Notes: a model not told the origin generated them from the sequence alone. Shown: positions 35,627 to 44,485, counted from the stretch's first letter. The stretch: DNA of 64,000 bases from Streptomyces griseoflavus (GCF_014649995.1 NZ_BMUC01000002.1:380550-444549); one strand, 5' to 3'. Made by a program: numbers and translations.

Positions 35627-36637
35627 TCACTGGTCCTGTTCGAGGATTCCCGACTGTGCGATCAGGTACCCCAGTTGGGCGCGGCTGCCGCTGCCGAGAG
35701 CGGAGGCCAGTTTGGCTATGTGGGCGCGGCACGTGCGGACGTTCATGCCGAGGCGGCGGGCGATGGCCTCGTCGACGTGGCCCTCGACGAGCAGTTTGGC
35801 GATGGAGTGCTGGATGTCCGTCAGGCCGTCCGAGGCCGGTTCGTACGGGGCGCCCGCGTTCAGCGACACCGCGCGGGTCCACATGAACTCGAAGACCTTG
35901 ATCAGGTAGCGGATGAGGCCCGGGTGGCGCAGTTCCAGGGCGACCTGCCGGTCGTCGCGGATGGGGATGAAGGCGACGGTCTCGTCGCAGATGATGAGCC
36001 GCTCCACCAGTTCGTCGATGGTGCGGTACTCCACCTTGGCGGTGTCGAACCGGGCGACGTAGGCCAGCGTCTCGGGACTGTGGCGGGCGGTGTGCTGGTA
36101 GAGCGTCCTGATCCGCACCCCCCGCTCGGTCATCTCGTGGTCGCGCTCCAGCCCCTGGGCCAGGGTGTGTTCGAGGCGGCGGCCGCCCGGCTGCACGGAG
36201 AGCATCTCGGAGCGGCACTGGGACGTGGCCAGGTCGAGGGCGGCGTTGATCCGGTCGAAGCCCTCCAGCACCGTCATCGAGTGGGTGCTCATCGTGGTCT
36301 GGGCGCTGAGGGTCATGAACGGCTCGAAGGCGTCGGCGAGTTCGATCGACATCCGCCGGCGCTCGGTGATCTCCCGTTCCAGGGGGTTGAGCCGCTGCGC
36401 CAGGGCGACCGCCGGGGCCACCGGGCGCAGCCAGGTGGGGTCGTCGGGATCGGGGTGCAGCAGGGCGAGTTCCATCAGGCAGGGGGCGGGATCCGCGTCC
36501 GCGCGCGGGATGCGGCCCGCCCGCAGTGCGTCGGCATAGAGACGGCCTCCGGCCTCGCACAGTTCGGTCACCGCATGGGGATGCGTCTCATTAGTCCGAT
36601 TCGTTGTCAAATCTCCACCCCCCAGGGTCCTGAACAT
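35627..36637 (-). CDS. LuxR-type HTH regulator, paralogue 3 of 3
   Basis: 336 residues from ATG 36637; no clear ribosome site, and TTG 36610 (preceded by GGTGGAG but too close) would better match the paralogue N-termini. Shared features: VTELCEAGGRLYADALRAGR, APCLMELALLHPDPDDPTWL, MLSVQPGGRRLEHTLAQGLE, RLIICDETVAFIPIRDDRQV, and HTH GLTDIQHSIAKLLVEGHVDE, AIARRLGMNVRTCRAHIAKL. It is divergent from the DSSWG peptide gene across 85 bases, so it is the natural candidate to control or respond to that peptide. Confidence 0.82.
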   Translation of the reverse strand: MFRTLGGGDLTTNRTNETHPHAVTELCEAGGRLYADALRAGRIPRADADPAPCLMELALLHPDPDDPTWLRPVAPAVALAQRLNPLEREITERRRMSIELADAFEPFMTLSAQTTMSTHSMTVLEGFDRINAALDLATSQCRSEMLSVQPGGRRLEHTLAQGLERDHEMTERGVRIRTLYQHTARHSPETLAYVARFDTAKVEYRTIDELVERLIICDETVAFIPIRDDRQVALELRHPGLIRYLIKVFEFMWTRAVSLNAGAPYEPASDGLTDIQHSIAKLLVEGHVDEAIARRLGMNVRTCRAHIAKLASALGSGSRAQLGYLIAQSGILEQDQ

Positions 36638-36722
36638 GCAGGAACATGATGCACCGATTGTGTGGCCATGACGTGCCCGAATGAGCCATCGTCGTACTTG
36701 ACGGGGGAAGGGTGACTTTCGA

Positions 36723-36947
36723 GTGAGGACGAAGCCGACTATGCGTAAGAGAGAGCTTCGCTCGGTACTTGTCGCCGCCTTCTCTGCCGTTATGGCCTTC
36801 GGAGTGCTGAGTGGCCTGGCCGGCACGAAGGGCGACGTACGGGCTGACAGCAGCTGGGGACCAGTGGTGGTGGCCAAGTCCGTGCCCCCGGACAGCAGCT
36901 GGGGCCCGGTGGTGCCGCAGCTCGCGAACGACAGTTCGTGGGGCTGA
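36723..36947 (+). CDS. Secreted DSSWG-repeat peptide precursor
   Basis: 74 residues from GTG 36723 (GGGGAAGGGTGA upstream); ATG 36741 would give 68. A basic N-region (MRKRELRS), a hydrophobic core (VLVAAFSAVMAFGVLSGLAG) and a possible cleavage site after DVRA form a signal peptide. The predicted mature part is only 33-34 residues and contains DSSWGPVV, DSSWGPVV and a terminal DSSWG, separated by VAKSVPP and PQLAN. No Cys is present. Such repeats at regular spacing suggest several processed copies of a short Trp peptide, or a repeat that binds a surface partner. It is followed after 3 bases by a Rieske-like gene and is divergent from a LuxR-type regulator. Confidence 0.78.
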   Translation: MRTKPTMRKRELRSVLVAAFSAVMAFGVLSGLAGTKGDVRADSSWGPVVVAKSVPPDSSWGPVVPQLANDSSWG

Positions 36948-36950
36948 GCC

Positions 36951-37286
36951 ATGACCACACCACCCGACGACCGGTCCTTTCGCCGCGAGATGGCGACCGC
37001 CTACCGATCCGGCTGGCACTTCATCGACCTGGTCACCGCCATCCCCCACAGCGGTGACTCGTTGATGGTGACCGTCTTCGGCGAGCCGGTCGTGGTCACC
37101 CGCGACGAGGACGGAGACGTACGGGCGTACCGGTGCCTGCGACGGCCCAGGGGCGCGCCGAAGCCCGTGCGCTGTGCCATCCGGTACGGAATGATCTTTG
37201 TGAACCTGGACCAGCGTGACCATCGGCAGGTGGAGTCCGACTCGCCTGCCGCCCGGACCATCTCGGCCACCCCCCGCAGTGCCTGA
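36951..37286 (+). CDS. Rieske-like small protein without iron-sulfur ligands
   Basis: 111 residues. The N-terminal half (GWHFIDLVTAIPHSGDSLMV, TVFGEPVVVTRDEDGDVRAY) and IRYGMIFVNLDQ follow the beta-fold of Rieske domains of ring-hydroxylating oxygenases, where a CxH and CxxH box would come after RAY. Here that part is RCLRRPRGAPKPVRCAIR with no His, so a 2Fe-2S cluster cannot bind in the known way. It is shortened, with a Ser/Thr-rich tail. It starts 3 bases after the DSSWG peptide gene, so the two are one operon. It may be a structural or peptide-binding descendant of a Rieske domain. Confidence 0.7.
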   Translation: MTTPPDDRSFRREMATAYRSGWHFIDLVTAIPHSGDSLMVTVFGEPVVVTRDEDGDVRAYRCLRRPRGAPKPVRCAIRYGMIFVNLDQRDHRQVESDSPAARTISATPRSA

Positions 37287-37329
37287 CGCGATTCCCCCGT
37301 CGTAAAAGATCGCGCAGGTGCTTCCCCCC

Positions 37330-37370
37330 GCAGCGGCGTCACCGTGACCTGAACACGGTGACGCCGCTGC
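37330..37370. terminator. Strong hairpin with T-rich tail
   Basis: GCAGCGGCGTCACCGTG and its exact complement, 17-bp arms, 7-base loop, followed by AGTTTTA. Closes the peptide/Rieske-like operon and the convergent oxidase-like gene. Confidence 0.88.
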
Positions 37371-37454
37371 AGTTTTACGGGACATTTCCGGGTTTCGGGC
37401 GATCTCCCGATGGCCGGAAGGGATCGCTCGGCGGTACGTGCCGCCCCGCCCGCC

Positions 37455-37871
37455 TCACGGGCGCCCCAGCGCCCGTGTGAGGGTGATCTCGATGGCCACC
37501 CGGGCCGGGTTCGGCGACGGCGTCCGCCCGTAGCGCTCCGCGTGCCGCAGCACCGCCTCCTCGACGCGCTCCGGCTCCGTGACGACCACGGCGCGCCCCT
37601 CCAGCGTCGCCCACCGCCTGCCGTCCACCTGGCAGACCGCGACGGGCGCGCCCTCGTCCCCCGCCGCCCGCACGTGGCGCGCCTTCGCGCTCGACCCGTT
37701 GGTGATGACCCGGGCGAGACGTGCCCCGGGGTCGTATGTCACGCCGACGGGTACCAGGTGCGGGGTGCCGTCCGGACGGAGGGTGGTGAGCGTGCACAGG
37801 TGCCTCTCGCGCCAGAAGCTGAGGTACGAGGCGTCCGGATCGCCCGGATCCACCGAATACGTGAAGGCCAT
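37455..37871 (-). CDS. Pyridoxamine-phosphate-oxidase-like (F420/FMN) split-barrel protein
   Basis: 138 residues, full length for the Rv1155-like split-barrel family. Seen are YLSFWRERHLCTLTTLRPDG, TPHLVPVGVTYDPGARLARV, ITNGSSAKARHVRAAGDEGA and GRRWATLEGRAVVVTEPERV. Members bind F420 or FMN and reduce or sequester small cofactors; true pyridoxamine oxidase residues are not evident. Its ATG is just 39 bases from the clpB HspR operator, divergent, so the operator may affect both. Confidence 0.85.
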   Translation of the reverse strand: MAFTYSVDPGDPDASYLSFWRERHLCTLTTLRPDGTPHLVPVGVTYDPGARLARVITNGSSAKARHVRAAGDEGAPVAVCQVDGRRWATLEGRAVVVTEPERVEEAVLRHAERYGRTPSPNPARVAIEITLTRALGRP

Positions 37872-37909
37872 GACCCGGGAACTTAGCCCTGTCGCACTCC
37901 CCGCACCAC

Positions 37910-37930
37910 CTTGAGTGGAATAGACTCAAG
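37910..37930. promoter_or_regulatory. HAIR operator, perfect consensus, clpB
   Basis: CTTGAGTGGAATAGACTCAAG matches the HspR operator exactly, 76 bases before the clpB GTG and within the divergent promoter region. clpB is a known HspR target in Streptomyces. Confidence 0.93.
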
Positions 37931-38006
37931 TTTGTGTACGCTGACCGAGTCAGCCACGAAGACCGCTGAGGGTCACTGAAGGGTCACCGAGAAGGAGAAC
38001 GGACAC

Positions 38007-40604
38007 GTGGACGCCGAGCTGACCAACCGGAGCCGGGACGCGATCAACGCCGCCGGAAACCGGGCCGTGACCGAGGGACACCCCGACCTCACCCCCGCCC
38101 ACCTCCTGTTCGCCCTGCTCACCGGGCAGGAGAACGAGAACATCACGGACCTGCTCGCCGCGGTCGACGCCGACCAGGCCGCCGTGCGCTCCGGCGCCGA
38201 GCGCGTCCTCGCCGGACTGCCGAGCGTCACCGGCTCCACGGTGGCACCGCCCCAGCCCAACCGGGAACTCCTCGCCGTCATCGCCGACGCGCAGGCCCGC
38301 GCCCGCGACCTCGGCGACGAGTACCTGTCCACCGAACACCTCCTCATCGGCATCGCCGCCAAGGGCGGAGCCGCCGGGGAGGTGCTCTCCCAGCAGGGCG
38401 CCACCGCGAAGAAACTGCAGGACGCCTTCCAGAAGACGAGGGGAGCCCGCCGGGTGACCACCGCCGACCCCGAGGGCCAGTACAAGGCCCTGGAGAAGTT
38501 CGGCACCGACCTCACCGCCGCCGCCCGCGAAGGCAGGCTGGACCCCGTCATCGGACGGGACCAGGAGATCCGCCGCGTCGTGCAGGTGCTGTCCCGCCGC
38601 ACCAAGAACAACCCCGTCCTCATCGGCGAGCCCGGCGTCGGCAAGACCGCCGTCGTCGAAGGACTCGCCCAGCGCATCGTCAAGGGCGACGTCCCCGAGT
38701 CCCTCAAGGACAAGCGGCTCGTCGCCCTCGACCTGGGCGCCATGGTCGCCGGCGCCAAGTACCGCGGCGAGTTCGAGGAACGCCTCAAGACCGTCCTCGC
38801 CGAGATCAAGGAGTCCGACGGTCAGGTCGTCACCTTCATCGACGAACTGCACACCGTCGTCGGTGCCGGCGCGGGCGGCGACTCCGCCATGGACGCCGGC
38901 AACATGCTCAAGCCCATGCTGGCCCGCGGCGAACTCCGCATGGTCGGTGCCACCACCCTCGACGAGTACCGCGAGCGCATCGAGAAGGACCCCGCCCTGG
39001 AGCGCCGCTTCCAGCAGGTCCTCGTCGCCGAACCCTCCGTCGAGGACTCCATCGCCATCCTCCGCGGACTCAAGGGCCGCTACGAGGCTCACCACAAGGT
39101 CCAGATCGCCGACAGCGCCCTCGTCGCCGCCGCCACCCTCTCCGACCGCTACATCACCTCCCGCTTCCTCCCCGACAAGGCCATCGACCTCGTCGACGAG
39201 GCCGCCTCCCGCCTCCGCATGGAGATCGACTCCTCACCCGTCGAGATCGACGAACTCCAGCGCGCCGTCGACCGGCTGCGCATGGAGGAACTCGCCATCG
39301 GCAAGGAGACCGACGCCGCCTCCCTCGAACGCCTGGAGCGCCTGCGCCGCGACCTCGCCGACAAGGAGGAGGAACTGCGCGGCCTCACCGCCCGCTGGGA
39401 GAAGGAGAAGCAGTCCCTCAACCGCGTCGGCGAACTCAAGGAGAAGCTCGACGAACTCCGCGGTCAGGCCGAACGCGCCCAGCGCGACGGCGACTTCGAC
39501 ACCGCCTCCAAACTCCTCTACGGCGAGATCCCGGGCGTGGAACGCGACCTGGAGGCCGCCTCCGAGGCCGAGGAGGAAGCGGCCAGGGACACCATGGTCA
39601 AGGAGGAGGTCGGCGCCGACGACATCGCCGACGTCGTCGCCTCCTGGACCGGCATCCCGGCCGGCCGCCTCATGGAGGGCGAGACCCAGAAGCTGCTGCG
39701 CATGGAGGACGAACTCGGCAAGCGCCTCATCGGCCAGACCGAGGCCGTACGCGCCGTCTCCGACGCCGTGCGCCGCTCCCGCGCGGGCATCGCCGACCCC
39801 GACCGCCCCACCGGGTCCTTCCTCTTCCTCGGCCCGACCGGTGTCGGCAAGACCGAGCTGGCGAAGGCCCTCGCCGACTTCCTCTTCGACGACGAGCGGG
39901 CGATGGTCCGCATCGACATGTCGGAGTACAGCGAGAAGCACTCCGTCGCCCGCCTCGTCGGCGCGCCCCCCGGCTACGTCGGCTACGAGGAGGGCGGCCA
40001 GCTCACCGAGGCCGTGCGCCGCCGCCCCTACAGCGTCGTCCTCCTCGACGAGGTGGAGAAGGCCCACCCCGAGGTCTTCGACATCCTGCTCCAGGTCCTC
40101 GACGACGGCCGCCTCACCGACGGCCAGGGCCGCACGGTCGACTTCCGCAACACCATCCTCATCCTCACCTCCAACCTCGGCAGCCAGTACCTGGTCGACC
40201 CGCTGACCACCGAGGTGGAGAAGAAGGAGCAGGTCCTGGAGGTGGTCCGGTCCTCCTTCAAGCCCGAGTTCCTCAACCGCCTCGACGACCTGGTCGTCTT
40301 CTCCGCGCTCACCAAGCCCGAACTGGAACGCATCGCGGAGCTCCAGCTCAAGTCCCTCGCCCGCCGCCTCGCCGAACGCCGCCTCACCCTGGACGTCAGC
40401 CCCGAGGCGCTGGCCTGGCTCGCCGAGGAGGGCCTCGACCCCGCCTACGGCGCGCGCCCCCTGCGCCGCCTCGTCCAGACCGCCATCGGCGACCGCCTCG
40501 CCAAGGAGATCCTCTCCGGCGAGATCAAGGACGGCGACACGGTCCGCGTGGACCGCTACGAGGACGGCCTGCTGGTGGGGCCGGCGGCCGGGAAGACGCT
40601 GTAG
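38007..40604 (+). CDS. clpB: Disaggregase ClpB (Hsp100)
   Basis: 865 residues. Clp_N repeats ([20 protein letters not shown]), NBD1 with Walker [21 protein letters not shown] and Walker [18 protein letters not shown], the long middle-domain coiled coil (about 400-520), NBD2 with [40 protein letters not shown], the arginine-finger region [15 protein letters not shown] and a D2 small domain. It resolves aggregates with DnaK-DnaJ-GrpE. GTG start with GAAGGAGAA. HspR-repressed through the perfect HAIR. Length is typical. Confidence 0.97.
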   Translation: MDAELTNRSRDAINAAGNRAVTEGHPDLTPAHLLFALLTGQENENITDLLAAVDADQAAVRSGAERVLAGLPSVTGSTVAPPQPNRELLAVIADAQARARDLGDEYLSTEHLLIGIAAKGGAAGEVLSQQGATAKKLQDAFQKTRGARRVTTADPEGQYKALEKFGTDLTAAAREGRLDPVIGRDQEIRRVVQVLSRRTKNNPVLIGEPGVGKTAVVEGLAQRIVKGDVPESLKDKRLVALDLGAMVAGAKYRGEFEERLKTVLAEIKESDGQVVTFIDELHTVVGAGAGGDSAMDAGNMLKPMLARGELRMVGATTLDEYRERIEKDPALERRFQQVLVAEPSVEDSIAILRGLKGRYEAHHKVQIADSALVAAATLSDRYITSRFLPDKAIDLVDEAASRLRMEIDSSPVEIDELQRAVDRLRMEELAIGKETDAASLERLERLRRDLADKEEELRGLTARWEKEKQSLNRVGELKEKLDELRGQAERAQRDGDFDTASKLLYGEIPGVERDLEAASEAEEEAARDTMVKEEVGADDIADVVASWTGIPAGRLMEGETQKLLRMEDELGKRLIGQTEAVRAVSDAVRRSRAGIADPDRPTGSFLFLGPTGVGKTELAKALADFLFDDERAMVRIDMSEYSEKHSVARLVGAPPGYVGYEEGGQLTEAVRRRPYSVVLLDEVEKAHPEVFDILLQVLDDGRLTDGQGRTVDFRNTILILTSNLGSQYLVDPLTTEVEKKEQVLEVVRSSFKPEFLNRLDDLVVFSALTKPELERIAELQLKSLARRLAERRLTLDVSPEALAWLAEEGLDPAYGARPLRRLVQTAIGDRLAKEILSGEIKDGDTVRVDRYEDGLLVGPAAGKTL

Positions 40605-40609
40605 CCCCC

Positions 40610-40645
40610 GGGTCCCGCCCCGGCCGGGAGGCCGGGGCGGGACCC
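40610..40645 (+). terminator. clpB terminator
   Basis: GGGTCCCGCCCCGGCC, loop GGGA, exact complement: 16-bp arms starting 6 bases after the stop. Confidence 0.88.
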
Positions 40646-40788
40646 GCCCGCTCGCACCGACGGCCGATTTCTATGGCCGCTGTCGGCCTGGGCAGGTTGC
40701 CCGGCACGGGCCAATGGAGAGAGGGTGGGGGGTGTACGTCTGGTCTCAGCGACGACCGGACGCCAGACGACCGCAGGAGTGTCCCAGT

Positions 40789-41316
40789 ATGACCATCGAC
40801 CCGTCCTCGATTCCGAATTTCGGGGGCCAGCCCGAGCCGCAGCCGCAAGGACCGGCGGGCCCCGTCGTCCCGGATCAGGACCTGGTGAAGCAGCTCCTCG
40901 ACCAGATGGAACTCAAGTACGTCGTCGACGACGAGGGTGACCTCGCGGCGCCGTGGGAGCAGTTCCGTACCTACTTCATGTTCCGCGGGGAGGGCGACCA
41001 GCAGATCTTCTCCGTCCGGACGTTCTACGACCGGCCCCACCAGATCGACGAGAAGCCCCAGCTGCTGGAGTCCATCGACGACTGGAACCGCCGCACCCTG
41101 TGGCCCAAGGTGTACACCCACACCCACGACGACGGCACGGTCCGTCTCATCGGTGAGGCCCAGACGCTGATCGGCATGGGCGTCAGCCTGGAGCACTTCG
41201 TCTCCTCGACGGTCAGCTGGGTGCGGGCCGCGATCGAGTTCGACAAGTGGCTGGTCGAGCAGCTCGGCCTGGAGCAGGACATCAACGACGCGGACAAGCC
41301 CGGGGACGACGAGTAG
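40789..41316 (+). CDS. YbjN-domain protein
   Basis: 175 residues from ATG 40789. The YbjN domain is seen as DLVKQLLDQMELKYVVDDEG, EQFRTYFMFRGEGDQQIFSV, RTFYDRPHQIDEKPQLLESI and DDWNRRTLWPKVYTHTHDDG, with LIGEAQTLIGMGVSLEHFVS. It resembles type III secretion chaperones in fold and occurs widely in actinobacteria; molecular role unknown. Ser/Pro/Gln-rich N-terminus and acidic tail. Confidence 0.85.
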   Translation: MTIDPSSIPNFGGQPEPQPQGPAGPVVPDQDLVKQLLDQMELKYVVDDEGDLAAPWEQFRTYFMFRGEGDQQIFSVRTFYDRPHQIDEKPQLLESIDDWNRRTLWPKVYTHTHDDGTVRLIGEAQTLIGMGVSLEHFVSSTVSWVRAAIEFDKWLVEQLGLEQDINDADKPGDDE

Positions 41317-41374
41317 TCCGTCCCGGGTAACGCCGCTTCGGCGGGTACGGCGACGTACGCGCCGTGCGCAGGGA

Positions 41375-41424
41375 GAGCCCGGCCCGGTGGCCGACCCCCA
41401 GGGTCGTCCGCCGACGCCGGGCTC
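41375..41424. terminator. Weak long-loop hairpin
   Basis: GAGCCCGGC and GCCGGGCTC arms with a 32-base loop, between the convergent YbjN and HATPase genes. Position fits a terminator, stability is moderate. Confidence 0.4.
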
Positions 41425-41426
41425 CT

Positions 41427-41906
41427 TCATGTCCGCGAGCAGGTCGGCACGGCGCACTCCGCCCACACCGTCTTGCCCACGGGCTCACGGAGCTCCCAGC
41501 CCCAGCGCACGGCCAGGACGTCCACCAGGAGCAGGCCCCGGCCGGACTCCCCTTCGGGAGGGGCCTGAGGCAGGGAGACGGGCGGCCGCTTCGCGGCGGC
41601 GGCGTCCGCGACCTCGACCCGCACCAGACCCGCCACCTCGTCGAGGGTGAGCCGGAGACCGAAGTCCCGGCCCGGGACCCGGCCGTGCCGCACGGCGTTC
41701 GCGGCGAGTTCGCCGGCGACGAGGGCGATCGCGCACGACACGTCCGACGCGGGCGGGTGTCCCCACGCCTCCAGGCACCGGACGGCGAACCGCCGGGCGA
41801 GCCGCGCGCCCCGAGGAGTGGAGGTGAACTGCGCGGCTGCCGCGGGCAGTCCACTCGCTTCGTCGACGAGCGTGACGAGGTCCGGGGCGGTCTCTCCTGT
41901 GAACAC
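41427..41906 (-). CDS. HATPase_c protein (RsbW/anti-sigma-like)
   Basis: 159 residues. A GHKL-type ATP-binding domain of the RsbW/SpoIIAB class: VSCAIALVAGELAANAVRHG is the N box, VEVADAAAAKRPPVSL the G1 region (diverged) and ESGRGLLLVDVLAVRWGWEL the G2/G3 box. There is no kinase His domain. Such genes often neighbour XRE-DUF5753 and DUF397 genes in Streptomyces (WhiJ/AbaA/Scr-like modules), as here, where the XRE gene is divergent across 148 bases. GTG start. Confidence 0.88.
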   Translation of the reverse strand: MFTGETAPDLVTLVDEASGLPAAAAQFTSTPRGARLARRFAVRCLEAWGHPPASDVSCAIALVAGELAANAVRHGRVPGRDFGLRLTLDEVAGLVRVEVADAAAAKRPPVSLPQAPPEGESGRGLLLVDVLAVRWGWELREPVGKTVWAECAVPTCSRT

Positions 41907-42054
41907 GGTCGCGTCCGTCCTTCTCCATCGAGCCGAGGATGTCCCGCGGCGTGCACGAGTCGTTGCTTTCCGTGTTCAAGGTTCGTCGGATCGCCCTACG
42001 CTCGACAGGGGGCGCGGGCTTACCTTTCAGGCCATAAGGAACGGAAGTGACGCT

Positions 42055-42999
42055 TTGGCCAACGGAATCGACCCCGGCGCGTCGATGGCCGCGCTGTTCG
42101 GTGCACGGGTGCGCAGGCTCCGTACGGCGGCCGGACTCACGCAGGCCGAACTCGGCGCCAGGACACACGTGGTGAGCACCCGCATCACGCAGATCGAGCG
42201 GGCGTCGGGGGCGAAGCCGACGCTGGAGCTGGCGCGTGCGCTGGACGCGGCCCTCGGTGCGGACGACCTGCTGGTCGAGCTGTGGCCGTACGTGTACCGG
42301 GAGGCGTTCCCGGACTGGTCGCGGAAGTTCATGGAGTACTCGGAGCGGGCGGTGGCCATCAGGCAGTACGCGGCCCATGTGGTGCCGGGTCTGTTGCAGA
42401 CGGAGGACTACGCGCGGGCCGTGCTCAAGGTCGGTCGAACGCTCAGCGGTGAGGAGCAGTTGGCCGAGCGGGTTGCCCTGCGCATGGGGCGCCAGGAGCG
42501 ACTCAGCTCGTCCGATCGACCGGAGCTGTGGGTGGTCCTCGACGAGGCGGTGATCAAGCGTCCGGTCGGCGGTCTGCCGGTGATGCGGGAGCAGTTGGCG
42601 CGGCTGCTGGAGACCGGGACGAAGCCTTGCATCACCGTCCAAGTACTGCCGTTCGACCAGGGTGAGCACGAGGTGATGGGCGGCTCCCTCACGGTCCTCA
42701 CCCTGCCGGACGGCGCGGAGGTCGCCTACACGGAAGGCGCCCACTACGGCCAACTCATCGAGGAACCAAGCGAGGTCAGGAGTCTCGTGCTCACTTACGA
42801 TCGGCTGCGGGCGGCAGCTCTGCCCCCGCTCATGTCACTGGACATGATCCGATCCGTGAGGGAGGACAACCATCGTGGAGCGAACGTCCCGTCCCGATCT
42901 GAGCGTCGCCGTGTGGCGCAAGAGCAGCTACAGCAACCAAGAGGGGGGCGACTGCGTGGAAGTGGCGGGCGGATTCCCCGCCGTCGTGCCCGTCCGTGA
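42055..42999 (+). CDS. XRE regulator with DUF5753 domain (WhiJ-like)
   Basis: 314 residues from TTG 42055 (GGAACGGAAG upstream); ATG 42085 is possible. HTH: ARVRRLRTAAGLTQAELGAR, THVVSTRITQIERASGAKPT. DUF5753: EYSERAVAIRQYAAHVVPGL, LQTEDYARAVLKVGRTLSGE, MGRQERLSSSDRPELWVVLD, GTKPCITVQVLPFDQGEHEV. Homologues end near SLDMIRSVREDN; here the frame reads on for about 40 residues of Arg/Gly-rich sequence, overlapping the following DUF397 gene by 125 bases out of frame. Probably a lost stop codon. Family members repress and are antagonised by their DUF397 partner. Confidence 0.85.
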   Translation: MANGIDPGASMAALFGARVRRLRTAAGLTQAELGARTHVVSTRITQIERASGAKPTLELARALDAALGADDLLVELWPYVYREAFPDWSRKFMEYSERAVAIRQYAAHVVPGLLQTEDYARAVLKVGRTLSGEEQLAERVALRMGRQERLSSSDRPELWVVLDEAVIKRPVGGLPVMREQLARLLETGTKPCITVQVLPFDQGEHEVMGGSLTVLTLPDGAEVAYTEGAHYGQLIEEPSEVRSLVLTYDRLRAAALPPLMSLDMIRSVREDNHRGANVPSRSERRRVAQEQLQQPRGGRLRGSGGRIPRRRARP

Positions 43000-43093
43000 C
43001 AGCAAGGCCCCGCACGGGCCCGCGCTGTGCTTCGAAGCCCCGTCCTGGGCCGCCTTCATAGGCGGGCTGAAGGCTGGACATCACTGCCTCTGA
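42875..43093 (+). CDS. DUF397 protein, copy 1
   Basis: 72 residues with the typical short beta-sheet pattern: LSVAVWRKSSYSNQEGGDCV, EVAGGFPAVVPVRDSKAPHG, and SWAAFIGGL at the end. DUF397 proteins usually stand beside XRE-DUF5753 regulators and are thought to act as partners or antitoxin-like modulators. The GTG start lies inside the regulator gene, with GGGAGGACAACC upstream. The copy 14 bases further on is 82 percent identical or so by eye. Confidence 0.88.
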   Translation: MERTSRPDLSVAVWRKSSYSNQEGGDCVEVAGGFPAVVPVRDSKAPHGPALCFEAPSWAAFIGGLKAGHHCL

Positions 43094-43106
43094 GAGGACG
43101 ACCAGC

Positions 43107-43325
43107 ATGGAGCGAACGTCCCGTCCCGGTCTGAGCGTCGCCGCGTGGCGCAGGAGCAGCTACAGCAATCAGGCGGGGGGCGACTGCGTGGAGGTGGCGG
43201 ACGGATTCCCCGGCGCCGTCCCCGTCCGTGACAGCAAGGCCCCGCACGGGCCCGCGCTGTGCTTCGAGGCCGCGTCCTGGGCCGCCTTCCTGGGCGGATT
43301 GCGGGCGGAACACCGCCGTTCCTGA
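43107..43325 (+). CDS. DUF397 protein, copy 2 (tandem duplicate)
   Basis: 72 residues: LSVAAWRRSSYSNQAGGDCV, EVADGFPGAVPVRDSKAPHG, SWAAFLGGL. DNA is nearly the same as copy 1, including the ribosome site GAGAGGACGACC, so this is a recent tandem duplication. It starts with ATG. Differences are concentrated at the C-terminus and a few surface positions. Confidence 0.88.
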   Translation: MERTSRPGLSVAAWRRSSYSNQAGGDCVEVADGFPGAVPVRDSKAPHGPALCFEAASWAAFLGGLRAEHRRS

Positions 43326-43606
43326 GCCGGCCGGGCCCTGGCGGCCGTCCGTCTTCCGGGCCCGCCGGGGCCTTGTCCGCGAGGGTCCGGTGGGCCACTG
43401 ACCTCCCCAAAGAACCGGGAGAGAGAACTACCCGCCCGCCCACCCTCCCCGCCGGAAGGCCCGCGTCACTCGTGCGGGTGACCGGCTTGCAGGCGCGGGA
43501 GGCGGGCGGTTACGTTCACCGCGACAAGCGCCGACAGAGACGGCCCCCGGCCGGGACTGGCATCCCGATCGAGGGCCTGACCGATCAGGAAGTACCACCC
43601 TTCCCA

Positions 43607-44485
43607 ATGGCTGACACGCAGTTTAACGCGCCCCTGCGCGCCGACGCCGGAGCTCCGTCCTCCGGCGTGATCCACGTACGCACCCGCCTCACGGCCGACT
43701 TCACCGTGATCGCCAACGCCCTCGCCCAGCGGCGCGGCAGCGCGGTCACCATCGGCGTCGCGGCCTACATCGCCTCCCTGCCCGACGGCGCCCCCGTGAG
43801 CATCGCCGCCCTGTGCGGGCACTTCACCGAGGGCGAGATCCTGATCTCCCGGGCCCTGAGGGAACTGGAAGCCGCCGGCTACCTGGAGCGCCGCCGCGAG
43901 CGGCTGCCCTCGGGGCAGATCCGCACCCGGACGTACTTCTACGACGTACCCGGCGGTACTCCCGACCCGGACCCGGACCCGGACGGTCCGCCTGAACGCC
44001 CGGCCCCCCGCGCACCCCGGAAGCGTCCCGCCCCCGCACCGCTCACGGCGGAGGCGGTACGCGTCGCCGCTCCGGACCGGCCGGAGGAGCAGGCGTGCCT
44101 CGCCGACGCCGACCCGCAGGCGGTCGCCGTCCTGACCTCCCTCCGCCGCGTCGATCCCCGGCTCGTCGTGTCGGAGCGGGAAGCCGTGCGTCTGGCGCCC
44201 GCCGTCACCGAGTGGCTGGCGGCCGGAGTCGCACCCTCCCGGATCACCGCGATCCTCACGACAGGGCTCCCCGACCGCTTCCTCACCCGCCCGGCGGGCA
44301 TCCTCGCCTTCCGCCTCCGGGAAACGCCGCTGCCCGCGCCACCCCCGGCGGCCTCCGACCGCCCGGCCACGCCCCCCTTCCAGACCTGCGACGGCTGCGA
44401 GCGCGCCTTCCGCGCCCCGACCCCCGGCCACTGCCGCGACTGCCGAGGCCACCTCACCGGAGGGCTGCTGCGCGCGGCGGGCTGA
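43607..44485 (+). CDS. HTH protein with C-terminal zinc-finger-like motif
   Basis: 292 residues from ATG 43607. The N-terminal half is a winged helix: IHVRTRLTADFTVIANALAQ, RRGSAVTIGVAAYIASLPDG, APVSIAALCGHFTEGEILIS, RALRELEAAGYLERRRERLP. A Pro/Asp linker (PDPDPDPDGPPERPAP) leads to a helical domain (RRVDPRLVVSEREAVRLAPA, VTEWLAAGVAPSRITAILTT) and CDGCERAF...CRDC, a four-Cys zinc site. The layout is common for Streptomyces HTH proteins near DUF397 loci, some annotated as replication-initiator-like. Function is not established; DNA binding is likely. Confidence 0.75.
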   Translation: MADTQFNAPLRADAGAPSSGVIHVRTRLTADFTVIANALAQRRGSAVTIGVAAYIASLPDGAPVSIAALCGHFTEGEILISRALRELEAAGYLERRRERLPSGQIRTRTYFYDVPGGTPDPDPDPDGPPERPAPRAPRKRPAPAPLTAEAVRVAAPDRPEEQACLADADPQAVAVLTSLRRVDPRLVVSEREAVRLAPAVTEWLAAGVAPSRITAILTTGLPDRFLTRPAGILAFRLRETPLPAPPPAASDRPATPPFQTCDGCERAFRAPTPGHCRDCRGHLTGGLLRAAG

